Below are positions 16,404 through 25,357 of a DNA stretch of 37,894 bases, piece after piece. Each line of letters starts with the position of its first letter. Position 1 is the stretch's first letter. The translations under genes were made by a program, and so were the position numbers. Where the stretch lies: assembly GCA_011192015.1 (NCBI GenBank), contig DUET01000097.1, positions 1-37,894 on the forward strand. The letters are read 5' to 3'. Origin of the DNA: Anaerolineae bacterium (lineage in GTDB: Bacteria > Chloroflexota > Anaerolineae > Anaerolineales > E44-bin32). The notes below the pieces were generated by a model. The model was given only the letters and a program-made list of their open reading frames with translations, was not told the DNA's origin and did not search any database.

Positions 16404-17279
16404 ATGAGATCATCGAGAATGTTCAAGCTTTTTCTAATCATGACGTGTTTGTGTGTCTTTCTCACCGGATGCGGTTCTCCATCCGGGGCCACGGAACCCG
16501 CAGAGGGGGCCACCAAGCCGCCTGAAAGCCAGGGACCTTCCGCTACAGCAACGCCCACGAGCGAACCAGAACCGCCAACGGCAACGCCGACGCTCAGCCC
16601 CACAGCGGAGGCTTTCCTGGGGGAGTGGGTGGGTGTCGATCAGGACAGTGGTGGGTGGTCCTGGTTCACCATTCGCAGGGAAGGGGATGAGGCCGTGATG
16701 CACTTATGGGGGCAATGCTATCCCGCTGCATGCGATGCCGGGTTTACACGCTTCCCGATCACGGATCTCGATGACGGTGGATTTACGACCGACAGGATAT
16801 TCGGTAACGGAACCGAGGTGAGCGAGTTCATCTTGCTAGATGATATGAGCATCGAGGTCACAAGCATTCTTGATTACACAGAAGCATCCGGGATCCAGGA
16901 TCGTACGGAAGTCAATCACTTCCAGAACGCGTTGGAAGTATCCGGCATACCTTCCATTATCGGTACCTGGGTCTATGATCAAGCGGTGGAAAGCGAATTC
17001 ACGGTGCTATCGGTCATGTTTGATGTCAATGAGCTAATTATCCAAGCAAAAGCGATCATCGATGGCCAGGAAATCGACTTAGGGGAGACCACCGAATTAG
17101 ACCGGGATTCCGATGATAGCTTCTATGTCGATTTCGAGTATCCTGGTGGCGGGTTGATCTCCGGGGAATGCCGGGCGGGAGGAGATGGCACGCTGATTGT
17201 GGCATTCTTCTCGGAACACATGGTCGATAATGTCTATACTCCGCACGAATCCGTGTTCGTCATGCATAGAATGGACTAG
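16404..17279 (+). CDS. Lipoprotein with Thr/Pro-rich linker, unknown function
   Basis: The 291-residue protein has a signal peptide with lipobox LTGC (Cys23) and a Thr/Pro/Glu-rich linker to about residue 68. An extracytoplasmic part of about 220 residues follows and may form two β-sandwich or lipocalin-like halves, each opening with a similar phrase (FLGEWVGV, IIGTWVYD). Two Cys (WGQCYPAAC) may form a disulfide. No catalytic motif is visible and I do not recognise the family. The ribosome site AAGGAG seven bases upstream fixes the start. Confidence 0.75.
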   Translation: MRSSRMFKLFLIMTCLCVFLTGCGSPSGATEPAEGATKPPESQGPSATATPTSEPEPPTATPTLSPTAEAFLGEWVGVDQDSGGWSWFTIRREGDEAVMHLWGQCYPAACDAGFTRFPITDLDDGGFTTDRIFGNGTEVSEFILLDDMSIEVTSILDYTEASGIQDRTEVNHFQNALEVSGIPSIIGTWVYDQAVESEFTVLSVMFDVNELIIQAKAIIDGQEIDLGETTELDRDSDDSFYVDFEYPGGGLISGECRAGGDGTLIVAFFSEHMVDNVYTPHESVFVMHRMD

Positions 17280-17312
17280 CTCTCACGACAGGTGTCTCAC
17301 TGCGCACATCAT

Positions 17313-17334
17313 GGGACGGCCGTAAGGCCGCCCC
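17313..17334 (+). terminator. GC-rich hairpin after the lipoprotein gene
   Basis: GGGACGGCC (17313-17321) and GGCCGCCCC (17326-17334) pair with one mismatch around GTAA. The tail lacks a T-run, so it is a weak call. Confidence 0.4.
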
Positions 17335-17390
17335 AGAAATTTAACTTGCGTACGATGAATTCCTGCAGGACCGGGGTGATGAACTGCCGG

Positions 17391-17396
17391 TATAAT
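17391..17396 (+). promoter_or_regulatory. -10 element for rubrerythrin
   Basis: A perfect TATAAT lies 40 bp before the rubrerythrin ATG. No good -35 is present at the usual spacing, which may point to an activator-dependent promoter. Confidence 0.4.
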
Positions 17397-17436
17397 TCCC
17401 TTTCCGAAGAAATCTGTTTGTCCAAGGAGGATCAGC

Positions 17437-17934
17437 ATGTCATCGGTTGAAGGCGATCTCAAGGAAGCCATCTCGGGCGAGAGCCAGGCTCATTCGAAGT
17501 ATCAGGCGTTTGCCAAGAAGGCAGAGAAGGACGGTTTCCCCAACGTCGCCAAGCTCTTCCTCACCACGTCCGCCGCTGAACTCATTCACGCCGAGGGTCA
17601 CATGAAAGCCCTGGGTTTGATCGGTTCCACGGCCGAGAACCTGCAAGCCGCGATTGCGGGCGAAACCTATGAATTCACGGACATGTACCCACCCATGGCC
17701 GAGCTGGCAGAAGTCGAGGGGCATAGGGCGAAGCGCATGTTCAACTGGGCGCTCGAGGCGGAGAAAGTACATGCCCAGCTCTACCAGGCGGCGCTGGAAG
17801 CCGTGGAGAGTGGCAAGGACCTGAGTGAAGGGGAATTCTACTTGTGCCCCGTCTGCGGGCACATCGAATTCGGAAAGCCTGAGGAGGCGTGCCCGATCTG
17901 CGGCGTCAAGGCCGGCATGTACATCCAGGTTTAA
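17437..17934 (+). CDS. rbr: Rubrerythrin
   Basis: The 165-residue protein combines a four-helix ferritin-like di-iron domain with a C-terminal rubredoxin-like iron site. Likely di-iron ligands are Glu15 (ISGESQAH), Glu48/His51 (AAELIHAEGH), Glu94 and Glu109/His112 (ALEAEKVHAQLY). The rubredoxin cysteines are CPVC (137, 140) and CPIC (152, 155). The enzyme reduces hydrogen peroxide in the cytoplasm, a common oxidative-stress defence of anaerobes. The length is slightly under the classic ~190 residues. AAGGAGG precedes the ATG by six bases, and a strong hairpin follows, so it is monocistronic. Confidence 0.93.
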   Translation: MSSVEGDLKEAISGESQAHSKYQAFAKKAEKDGFPNVAKLFLTTSAAELIHAEGHMKALGLIGSTAENLQAAIAGETYEFTDMYPPMAELAEVEGHRAKRMFNWALEAEKVHAQLYQAALEAVESGKDLSEGEFYLCPVCGHIEFGKPEEACPICGVKAGMYIQV

Positions 17935-17988
17935 TCCTGGAATGGAATGTTCATCACAAGCCTTATATTGATCAATGCGAACACGCGT

Positions 17989-18016
17989 AAAGAACCCCCT
18001 GGAAGGGGGTTCTTTT
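17989..18016 (+). terminator. Strong terminator after rubrerythrin
   Basis: An 11-bp stem (17989-17999 with 18005-18015) with loop TGGAA is followed by a T-rich tail. It also lies past the 3' end of the convergent ABC exporter operon. Confidence 0.75.
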
Positions 18017-18081
18017 CATGGTTCGCAGCAGAGCATAACACTCCACTCTCCTGGCTGAGTGGTTTGGATTTGACCGCCAGG

Positions 18082-19995
18082 TCAATCAGCTACCTGCGCG
18101 GTCTCAAACTGGCTGTAATACAGCTCCGCGTAGAAGCCCTTGCGTTTCAGCAGATCCTCATGCCTGCCCTGCTCGACGATGTCGCCATCGTCCATCACCA
18201 GGATCCAATCCGCGTTGCGGATCGTGGAAAGCCGGTGGGCGATGATGAAGCTTGTGCGGCCCTTCATCAACCGCTCCATGGCCTCCTGGATCAGGATTTC
18301 CGTGCGCGTGTCGACCGAGCTCGTGGCTTCGTCCAAGATCAGCATCTTGGGATCGATGACAAAGGCACGCGCGATGGTGAGCAGCTGCTTCTGGCCCTGA
18401 GAGATGTTGGTCACTTCCTCGTTCAACACCAGGTTGTACCCCTCAGGCAGCGTGCGCACGAAATGGTCCACGTGCGCGGCTTTGGCAGCTGTGATGACCT
18501 CCTCATCGGTGGCGCTCGGTTTCCCGTAGCGGATGTTCTCCAGGATGGTGTCGTTGTAGAGCCAGGTATCCTGGAGCACCATGCCGAACATGCAGCGCAG
18601 ATCCGAGCGCTCGTATTCCTTGATATCGCGCCCATCGATCAGGATGGCTCCGCTGTTGACGTCATAGAAGCGCATCAGCAGTTTGACCATGGTGGTCTTG
18701 CCGGCGCCGGTTGGGCCCACGAGGGCGATCTTCTGCCCGGGCTGGACATCGGCGGAGAAATCCTTGATCACGATTTGATCCGGCAGATAGCCGAATTCTA
18801 CGTTCTGGAAGACGACATGTCCGTCAACGTCCTCCACCTGGACCGGATCCTCGGTCTCGGGGACTTCCTCCTCCTCACCCAGAAAGGCGAAGATGCGTTC
18901 CGCTGCGGCTGCTGTTTGCTGCAGTACGTTGGAGATGTTGGCGGTTTGGGTGATCGGTCGCATGAAGGACCGGACGTACTGGATAAAGGCCTGGATATCA
19001 CCGACCGTGATGGCTTGCTGCACAGCGAGGTAGCCGCCGGCAACCGCGATGGCCACATAGCCGATATTGCCCATGACATTCATGATGGGGAACATCAATC
19101 CCGTAAGGAACTGGGATTTCCATGCCGAGTCATACAGGGTGTTGTTCAAACCATCGAATTGCTCGATGCTCCTGGCCTCGCCGTTGAAGGCCTTCATCAC
19201 CAGATGCCCCCCGAACATCTCCTCGACATGACCGTTCACATGTCCCAGGTAATCCTGCTGCTGAGTAAAGTACCTCTGTGAGCGGCGAACCACCAGCAAC
19301 ACGACCAGCGCAGAGAGTGGAAGCACGAGCAGTGCGATCAGCGTCATCTGCCAGCTGATGGTCAGCATCATGATCAGCACGCCGATCAAGGTGACGGCTG
19401 AGGTGATGATCTGGGTGATGCTCTGATTGAGTGTCTGGTTGATTGTGTCGACATCGTTGGTGATGTGTGCCAGCACCTCGCCCTGGCTAACCCTGTCGAA
19501 GTATCCCAGAGGAAGGCGGTTGAGCTTCGTGGAAATGTCCTGGCGGAAGCGGTAGGTGATGTCTATCGATACGCTCGACATGATCCAGCCCTGGATCAGA
19601 CCGAACAGGGCCGATCCGAGGTAGAGGAACAGCGTCGTAAGGAGAATCTTGCCGATGGCATCGAAATCGATCCCCTCTCCGGTGCCTGTGATCTGCCCCA
19701 GAACACCTTCGAAGAGCGTCGTCGTTGCCTGGCCCAGGATCTTGGGGCCGATGATGGTGAACACGGTCGAGGCAATGGCAAAGAGGATCACGATCACGAT
19801 GGCGATCTTATAGGAACCGAAGTACCGGATCAGCTTGGTCATCGCGCCCTTGAAATCACGCGCTCGATCGCCCTTCATCATCGCCATAGGACCGCCATGC
19901 CCCATAGGTCCTCGCCTTCGCATGGGACTTCGTCCTCTGCTCGGACTGCTGTCTGGTTTTCGATCCTGGGAAGACATCCTGCGTTCGGCGCTCAT
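18082..19995 (-). CDS. ABC exporter half-transporter, catalytically complete subunit
   Basis: The 637-residue protein has a Met/Arg/Gly-rich N-terminal tail (1-50), six transmembrane helices and a nucleotide-binding domain. Walker A is GPTGAGKTT (427-435), the signature is the variant ISQGQ (531-535), Walker B LILDEATSSVD with catalytic Glu556, and the switch His587 in AHRL. The start ATG overlaps the upstream gene's stop (ATGA), so the two halves are translationally coupled and should form a heterodimer. This is the TM288/LmrD-type partner: it has the catalytic Glu and His, while its SQGQ signature faces the other subunit's degenerate site. Likely role: export of hydrophobic drugs or lipids. 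Confidence 0.88.
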   Translation of the reverse strand: MSAERRMSSQDRKPDSSPSRGRSPMRRRGPMGHGGPMAMMKGDRARDFKGAMTKLIRYFGSYKIAIVIVILFAIASTVFTIIGPKILGQATTTLFEGVLGQITGTGEGIDFDAIGKILLTTLFLYLGSALFGLIQGWIMSSVSIDITYRFRQDISTKLNRLPLGYFDRVSQGEVLAHITNDVDTINQTLNQSITQIITSAVTLIGVLIMMLTISWQMTLIALLVLPLSALVVLLVVRRSQRYFTQQQDYLGHVNGHVEEMFGGHLVMKAFNGEARSIEQFDGLNNTLYDSAWKSQFLTGLMFPIMNVMGNIGYVAIAVAGGYLAVQQAITVGDIQAFIQYVRSFMRPITQTANISNVLQQTAAAAERIFAFLGEEEEVPETEDPVQVEDVDGHVVFQNVEFGYLPDQIVIKDFSADVQPGQKIALVGPTGAGKTTMVKLLMRFYDVNSGAILIDGRDIKEYERSDLRCMFGMVLQDTWLYNDTILENIRYGKPSATDEEVITAAKAAHVDHFVRTLPEGYNLVLNEEVTNISQGQKQLLTIARAFVIDPKMLILDEATSSVDTRTEILIQEAMERLMKGRTSFIIAHRLSTIRNADWILVMDDGDIVEQGRHEDLLKRKGFYAELYYSQFETAQVAD

Positions 19996-22232
19996 ACCAG
20001 TTCCTCCTCGCTCAACTGCGAGCGGGCAATTTCCTGGTAGGTCTCGCAGGTTTTCATCAGTTCTTGGTGTTTCCCTTTACCCACAATTCGTCCCTCGTCG
20101 AGAACGATGATCTGATCCGCATCTTTGACGGTGGCCACACGCTGGGTGACGATCAGCACGAGGCTGCCTCTGGTTTGATCGTTGAGGGCTCTTCGCATCT
20201 TGGCTTCAGTTTTGAAATCCACCGCCGAGAAGCTGTCGTCGAAGATGTAGATTGGAGGTCTCTTGACCAGTGCGCGCGCGATCGCCAGCCGTTGCTTCTG
20301 GCCTCCGGAGACATTCGTGCCGCCTTGAGCGATCGGGGCATCGAATCCTTCGGGGTCGGAAAAGATGAATTCGCTGGCCTGGGCGATATCGGCGGCTTCT
20401 TTCAATGTCTCCAGGCTGGCGTCTTCATCGGCGTAGCGCAGGTTGCTTTCCATCGTGCCGGAGAACAAGGTGCCTTTCTGCGGCACGAAGCCGATTTTGT
20501 CGCGCAGATCGCTCTGGCGGACCTGGCGAATGTCGATGCCATCCAGGAAGATGGCTCCTTCTGTAACATCGTAGAAACGCGGGATCAGATTGATGACGGT
20601 GGATTTACCGCAACCCGTGGAGCCGATGAAGGCCGTGGTTTCACCCGGTTCGGCTGTGAAGGTGATGTCATGCAAGACATCCTCCAGCGCTCCGGGGTAG
20701 CGGAAGGAAACGTCGCGGAACTCGATCCTCCCTTTGAATGGATCGTGGAAGGATTTGGCCTCCGCCGGATCTGTGATGCTGATTTCCGTTTCCAGCACAT
20801 CGGCGATGCGTCCTCCGGAAACTGCGGCGCGGGGCAGGAAGATGAACATCATCGACATCATCAGGAAGGCAAATACGATCTGCATGGCGTATTGCATGAA
20901 GGCCATCATGTCGCCCACCTGGATGTGGGCTTCAGCCACCTGATGGGCGCCAACCCAGATGATGCCCATCGATAGCCCGTTCAGGAGCAGCATCATCAAC
21001 GGCATCATGGTGACCATCACACGGGCGATGAAAAGGCTGGTGTCCGCCAGATCACGGTTGGCCTTGTCGAAGCGCTCCTCCTCGTCGCGCTCCTTGTTGA
21101 ACGCCCGGATCACCATCATGCCGGAGAGGTTTTCGCGCGTCACCAGATTGAGCCTGTCGATCAGGCTCTGCATGATCCTGAATTTCGGCAGGGAGATGCT
21201 GAACACTGCCATGACCAAACTCAGCAATACAACCACTGCCAAACCGATGAGCCACCACATGTCGGCGCTCTTATCGATCGCCCGGATGACCGCTCCAATG
21301 CCGATGATCGGGGCGTAGATGACCATGCGGATGATCATGAAGACGACCATCTGCACCTGGGAGATGTCGTTGGTTGAGCGTGTGATCAGCGAGGCCGTTG
21401 AGAATTGGTCGAATTCCGCGCTTGAGAAACTCTCCACTTTCTCGAAGGCTCTCAAACGTATGTCGCGTGCGAAACCGGCAGCAATTCGTGAGCCCAGATA
21501 GCTAACCGCGATCGTACAAAGGCCCCCCAGCAAGGAGACGAGCAGCATGACGCCGCCTGTGCTCAGCATGTAGTCTCTCTGTATCTTGCTCATATCCGCG
21601 TCGAGAGCCTCATATTCTGCCTTGACTGAGACCACCGCCATCTGATTGACCATGCTATCGCCCAGGGCGGCGAATCCCTCCTGGATGGCGTCGGTGATGT
21701 TTGAAAGGATGCTTGCCGGCATCATCTTCAGCAGGGTGAAGATATCCATACCCGCAGGGATGGTGGGGATCTCGATACCGAGTCTCTCCTGCAGAGCTTC
21801 CGCTGCAGCAGGATCGTCCGCCAATCGTTGGATGCTGGAAACCACCACGAAGGCTTTTCCCATGATCGGGTTGAGCGCCTCGATTTCTGCGGTATCGATG
21901 TCTCTCAAGACATAGATGGCTTCATCCGCCAGCGCGGGATAGTCCTCGAGAACCAGGCTCGCATCAGGGGAGGAGGGTTCGATGAGTGTGTAAGCACTCA
22001 TCGTTTGATCCGCCTCGTCATCGCTCATGAGCAGCAGCAGTTTTTCCATCTGGCTCTGACGGATGGCCTCAGGAACGGCGTTCTCCACGCCGCTCTGCTG
22101 AATGCCGTTGTTGACGATTCTGGAGAGATAATCGGGCAGCGCCAGGTCGGCATTGGCTTGAATGAAAAGCAGCACAATGGCCAGAAGGATCAGCAGAGTG
22201 TAGGGTTTGAGGTATTTGAACAAACGCAGCAT
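19992..22232 (-). CDS. ABC exporter half-transporter with degenerate site and extracytoplasmic domain
   Basis: The 746-residue protein is the other half of the exporter. Walker A is GSTGCGKST (537-545) and the signature is canonical VSGGQ (641-645). The Walker B ends IFDDSFSAVD, so the catalytic Glu is Asp666, and the switch His is Gln (VTQRVATV). These are the marks of the TM287/LmrC-type subunit, which holds ATP at a non-hydrolysing site. An insert of about 180 residues lies between the first and second transmembrane helices (~43-220) and should be outside the membrane, as in BmrD-type subunits but larger. It is 15 bp downstream of the MarR gene. Confidence 0.88.
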   Translation of the reverse strand: MLRLFKYLKPYTLLILLAIVLLFIQANADLALPDYLSRIVNNGIQQSGVENAVPEAIRQSQMEKLLLLMSDDEADQTMSAYTLIEPSSPDASLVLEDYPALADEAIYVLRDIDTAEIEALNPIMGKAFVVVSSIQRLADDPAAAEALQERLGIEIPTIPAGMDIFTLLKMMPASILSNITDAIQEGFAALGDSMVNQMAVVSVKAEYEALDADMSKIQRDYMLSTGGVMLLVSLLGGLCTIAVSYLGSRIAAGFARDIRLRAFEKVESFSSAEFDQFSTASLITRSTNDISQVQMVVFMIIRMVIYAPIIGIGAVIRAIDKSADMWWLIGLAVVVLLSLVMAVFSISLPKFRIMQSLIDRLNLVTRENLSGMMVIRAFNKERDEEERFDKANRDLADTSLFIARVMVTMMPLMMLLLNGLSMGIIWVGAHQVAEAHIQVGDMMAFMQYAMQIVFAFLMMSMMFIFLPRAAVSGGRIADVLETEISITDPAEAKSFHDPFKGRIEFRDVSFRYPGALEDVLHDITFTAEPGETTAFIGSTGCGKSTVINLIPRFYDVTEGAIFLDGIDIRQVRQSDLRDKIGFVPQKGTLFSGTMESNLRYADEDASLETLKEAADIAQASEFIFSDPEGFDAPIAQGGTNVSGGQKQRLAIARALVKRPPIYIFDDSFSAVDFKTEAKMRRALNDQTRGSLVLIVTQRVATVKDADQIIVLDEGRIVGKGKHQELMKTCETYQEIARSQLSEEELV

Positions 22233-22246
22233 AATCGGTAATTCCT

Positions 22247-22717
22247 CTACGGGTTGAATTCGCGCATAGCGTTGTTGGTGTCTGAAAGCTGGCTTACTCT
22301 CTCGGTGAGGAGCATCAATGCGGAGGCGATGGTTTGTTTTTCATCATCGCTGAAGACTCCTGCGACCTCGTTCAGCCAACTGCGTCGGGCACGGATGCAC
22401 TCTTCAAGAATGCGTTGGCCTTTCTCGGTGAGTACGATTCTCTTGACACGGCGATCTTTCGGATCCTCACTTCGCATGACCAGATCCTGCTGGACCATGC
22501 GATCCAGCATTTGGCTGGCAGCCGCACTGCTCACGCCCAGATGCTCTCCGATCTCGGTGACCCCGCGGCCCCCAGCGCGGTGGGTGTGGAAAATCGCACC
22601 GAGGTGCGACATCGAGAGGCCGCGCTCTCTAGCATGACGAAGAAAGCGGCGCATCGAGTAGTGCATGAGCACTTCGATCCATTCTCCCAGTGCGGCTACA
22701 AATGTCTCCTCCGACAT
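22247..22717 (-). CDS. MarR-family transcriptional regulator
   Basis: The 156-residue protein is the normal length for MarR and has its winged helix-turn-helix: GVTEIGEHLGVSSAAASQMLDRMVQQDLVMRSEDPKDRRVKRIVLTEKG in summary shows recognition helix (SSAAASQMLDRM) and wing (DPKDRR). It leads the exporter operon and is preceded by a near-consensus promoter overlapped by an inverted repeat. It probably represses its own operon and is released by a ligand that the exporter then removes; the ligand is unknown. AGGTGA six bases before the ATG sets the start. Confidence 0.9.
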   Translation of the reverse strand: MSEETFVAALGEWIEVLMHYSMRRFLRHARERGLSMSHLGAIFHTHRAGGRGVTEIGEHLGVSSAAASQMLDRMVQQDLVMRSEDPKDRRVKRIVLTEKGQRILEECIRARRSWLNEVAGVFSDDEKQTIASALMLLTERVSQLSDTNNAMREFNP

Positions 22718-22734
22718 GCTTCACCTCGCTAAAA

Positions 22735-22769
22735 AGCTAAGAAGTTGAAAGTATAAAGCAAGCTTAGCT
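22735..22769. promoter_or_regulatory. Probable MarR operator
   Basis: AGCTAAG (22735-22741) and CTTAGCT (22763-22769) form an inverted repeat that brackets the -10 element and enters the spacer. The dyad is longer than most MarR sites, so two half-sites bound by separate dimers are possible. Confidence 0.5.
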
Positions 22770-22778
22770 ATGTGTCAA
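22750..22778 (-). promoter_or_regulatory. Promoter of the marR-ABC exporter operon
   Basis: On the minus strand TTGACA (22773-22778) and TATACT (22750-22755) have a 17-bp spacer, close to perfect for the housekeeping sigma factor. Confidence 0.75.
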
Positions 22779-22815
22779 TACACTGCACCGGTTCCGGTTT
22801 TAATTCTCACATGAA

Positions 22816-22839
22816 GAAACTGCCCTTAGGGGGCAGTTT
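22816..22839 (-). terminator. Terminator of the ABC-2 transporter operon
   Basis: A perfect 10-bp stem (22816-22825 with 22830-22839) has a TTAG loop, and the minus-strand tail is TTCTTC. It separates the ABC-2 operon from the marR promoter. Confidence 0.7.
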
Positions 22840-22867
22840 CCACCGTGGTCCCAGCTTTTTGCCGGTC

Positions 22868-23662
22868 TTAGATGTACAGATCCCTGCGTGTGTAGGTTAT
22901 GTACGATCCAGCGATGAAAACGGCGATGATCCCAAGGGAAAGCGCCACAAAGCTCCAATCCAGGCTCGATTCTCGCAGCAACAAGGCGGGATCGAAGTAT
23001 TTGAACGGCGTGGCGTATTTCAGGAATTCCAGATCCTCCTGCAGTCCAGACAGGATGGAGAGGAAGTACGTTCCCAACAGGATCGAAACCGCGATCGAGT
23101 TTGCCTGTTTGTAGCGCTTCATCGCGCACCCCAGGAAGACCCCGATCGCCAGGAAGATGACCTGCATGAAGAAGAGCGACAGCATACCAAGCGAAAGGAA
23201 GGTGTAGAAATCTCCGTCCGGTGAGTATTTGGCGACGTTCAGCAGGGAGATTCCCCAGGTGAAGAGAAGCAAAGCGATGCAGTTGATAAGGGCAGCCAAG
23301 ACTTTGGCTGTGATGATTCGGCTCCGTCGTATCGGCAAGGTAAGGGAGAATTCGACGGTCTTGTCACGTTCCTCTTTCGAGATGATATCGCTTCCCCACA
23401 TCACGGCGGCGATGGACAAGAGCAGGGAGTAGAACGTGAACATCACACCGAAGAAGCCGGGTACTGTGGTCAGATTGAAGGCGTTCATGTTGAATGCCGC
23501 CAGGAAAGCGGGTGGGAAGCTGTTCAGCACTTCAATCAAATCGGGATTGTCATAATAGCCGGTGAACTTTGCAAAACCGGAAATGGTGAACAAGGCGACG
23601 ATTCCAGCCCAGATGAGCAGCGAACGGAAGTTGGCCTTGAGTTCTCGAAGGAAGATATTCAC
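22868..23662 (-). CDS. ABC-2 type transporter permease (second)
   Basis: The 264-residue protein has six hydrophobic segments and starts MNIFLRELKANFRSLLIW, matching the start of the upstream permease, so the two are paralogues. The conserved cytoplasmic phrase SKEERDKTVEFSLTLPIRRSRIITAK is the ABC-2/CcmB-like coupling loop that contacts the ATPase. It is nine bases downstream of the first permease gene, with GGAGAGGTG before the ATG. Together the permeases would form a heterodimeric channel for a lipid, peptide or drug. Confidence 0.85.
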   Translation of the reverse strand: MNIFLRELKANFRSLLIWAGIVALFTISGFAKFTGYYDNPDLIEVLNSFPPAFLAAFNMNAFNLTTVPGFFGVMFTFYSLLLSIAAVMWGSDIISKEERDKTVEFSLTLPIRRSRIITAKVLAALINCIALLLFTWGISLLNVAKYSPDGDFYTFLSLGMLSLFFMQVIFLAIGVFLGCAMKRYKQANSIAVSILLGTYFLSILSGLQEDLEFLKYATPFKYFDPALLLRESSLDWSFVALSLGIIAVFIAGSYITYTRRDLYI

Positions 23663-23671
23663 CTCTCCTCC

Positions 23672-24475
23672 TTACACCGCAGAGCGGATGTTTCTTCTTG
23701 CGTAAAGGACGTAGCTGCCGGCAATGGCGATCACGATCGCGGCCACGCTGATCCACGCAACTGGAAGATCATAGGCTGCATGCTTAAGGATGAAGTTGGG
23801 TTCGAAGTGATTGTAGGGAGAAAGGATCTCCAGGGTGTCCTCTCCGATCATGCCACCAAAGGCGTTCAGCAGGTAGAGACCGAACGCCAGCCCCATGGAA
23901 AGAGGCGTCACACTCCGTACTCTCTTCATCAGCAGCGAGATGGCCATTCCAACTGAAAAGAACAACAACTGGAGGACGCCGTTGCTGAGCATCAACAGGA
24001 GCAAGGGCTTCGTTTCATAAGGCACGCCGTCGCTGAATACACGCAGGAAAACAAAACTGCTGATCCAGACAACCGCGTTTGTGATGGTCAAGCCTGTTAC
24101 CGCAGCGAACAATTTGTTGGACATGATCTTCAGCCGACTCACAGGCTTCGCAAGCAGAAAGTCGGCGGTCAGATCTCTTTCCTCGACTGAGACCAACGAG
24201 AATCCATAGTTGGATGCCTGGATTGCGAGACAGATTTGAATGAAGGCGAATACGAAACCGTAGAAGCCGAGGATGCTGGACCAATCCATGTCCGCCATTC
24301 CGAAAGCGATCAGGAACTCCTCGGGGAAGCTCTGCATCATTTCATTGATCAGGTCGACATCAGCCCCTATCGAAGGGTAGATGGACAGGAAGAAGAAGAT
24401 CGCCAATCCGATGGATAGGGACCAGATGATCACGGAACGGAAGATCATCTTGAATTCATGCACAAAGATATTCAT
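23672..24475 (-). CDS. ABC-2 type transporter permease (first)
   Basis: The 267-residue protein has about six transmembrane helices and the coupling loop SVEERDLTADFLLAKPVSRLKIMSNK. I set the start at ATG 24475 (MNIFVHEFK) because it aligns with the paralogous downstream permease and has AGGTG upstream; a GTG nine bases earlier touches the ATPase stop codon and has no ribosome site. It is the middle gene of the ATPase-permease-permease operon. Confidence 0.85.
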   Translation of the reverse strand: MNIFVHEFKMIFRSVIIWSLSIGLAIFFFLSIYPSIGADVDLINEMMQSFPEEFLIAFGMADMDWSSILGFYGFVFAFIQICLAIQASNYGFSLVSVEERDLTADFLLAKPVSRLKIMSNKLFAAVTGLTITNAVVWISSFVFLRVFSDGVPYETKPLLLLMLSNGVLQLLFFSVGMAISLLMKRVRSVTPLSMGLAFGLYLLNAFGGMIGEDTLEILSPYNHFEPNFILKHAAYDLPVAWISVAAIVIAIAGSYVLYARRNIRSAV

Positions 24476-24484
24476 GGCCTGCAC

Positions 24485-25357
24485 CTATTCGTAGTAGTGC
24501 ATGAAGATTTCTTCCAGCGTGGGCTCTTCAATCGTGAGATCTGATACATTCTGCTTGCCGATCACTGCCGTGACCTGATTGATGTCCCCTCGGTAGAAGA
24601 AACTGAGGATGCTGTTTTCTTTGACGAGGTTGCTGACGCCGGGGAGATCGAAATCCTTCTCTTCGATTTTCTCGGCAACGATGCGGATCTTCTTGTAATT
24701 CTCGCGCTGCAGGGTTTGCACGTCCTGAAGATCGACGATGCTGCCCTCACGAATGATCGCCACGCGACTGCACATCCTTTGTACAACGCTCAGGATGTGG
24801 GATGAAAGGAAGATCGTAGCACCGCGTTGGTTTTCCTCTCGAATGAGATTGTAGAACTCCTTCTGCATGAGAGGATCGAGACCGCTGGTGGGCTCATCCA
24901 GAAAGAGAACCTTGGGTTGGTGCAGAAGCCCTTGAACGATCCCCACTTTCTTCTTGTTGCCGTAAGACAGGTCGTCGATGCGGCGATTCAGCTCAAGCTC
25001 CATGATTTCAGCCAGATCATGCAGCCTTTGAGTGCAGTCCTTCTCGTAGAAACTCGCTGAATACTTCAGCAGATCGATGACCTTCATCCTGTCGTAATAG
25101 AAGACCTCGGATGGCAGGTATCCGATATGCTGCCGGATTTCAGGCCCGTGCTTGATGGCGTCCTTGCCGAAGATCTTCGCCTGACCGCCGGTGGGATAGA
25201 TCAAAGAACAAAACAAGCGGATCGTCGTTGATTTCCCGGCGCCGTTTGGGCCGATGAAACCGAAGATCTCCCCCTCCTCGACGTTGAATGATACATCCAC
25301 AATCCCCCTGGACTTACCATAGTATTTCGTGAGATGGGTGGCTTCAATGATGCTCAC
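24485..25357 (-). CDS. ABC-2 transporter ATP-binding protein
   Basis: The 290-residue ATPase has Walker A GPNGAGKSTT near residue 36, the Q-loop after it, the signature as LSYGNKKKVGIV, Walker B VLFLDEPTSGLD and switch His in LSSHIL. A C-terminal extension of ~80 residues is typical of BcrA/NatA-like proteins. It would drive the two permeases encoded downstream. The start is GTG with GGAAGGAGA six bases upstream. No regulator gene is attached to this operon. Confidence 0.9.
   Translation of the reverse strand: MSIIEATHLTKYYGKSRGIVDVSFNVEEGEIFGFIGPNGAGKSTTIRLFCSLIYPTGGQAKIFGKDAIKHGPEIRQHIGYLPSEVFYYDRMKVIDLLKYSASFYEKDCTQRLHDLAEIMELELNRRIDDLSYGNKKKVGIVQGLLHQPKVLFLDEPTSGLDPLMQKEFYNLIREENQRGATIFLSSHILSVVQRMCSRVAIIREGSIVDLQDVQTLQRENYKKIRIVAEKIEEKDFDLPGVSNLVKENSILSFFYRGDINQVTAVIGKQNVSDLTIEEPTLEEIFMHYYE

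Noticed and set aside
17947-19281. Plus-strand open frame of 444 codons opposite the ABC exporter gene
   Set aside because: Begins in the rubrerythrin terminator and mirrors the ABC gene; no independent support.
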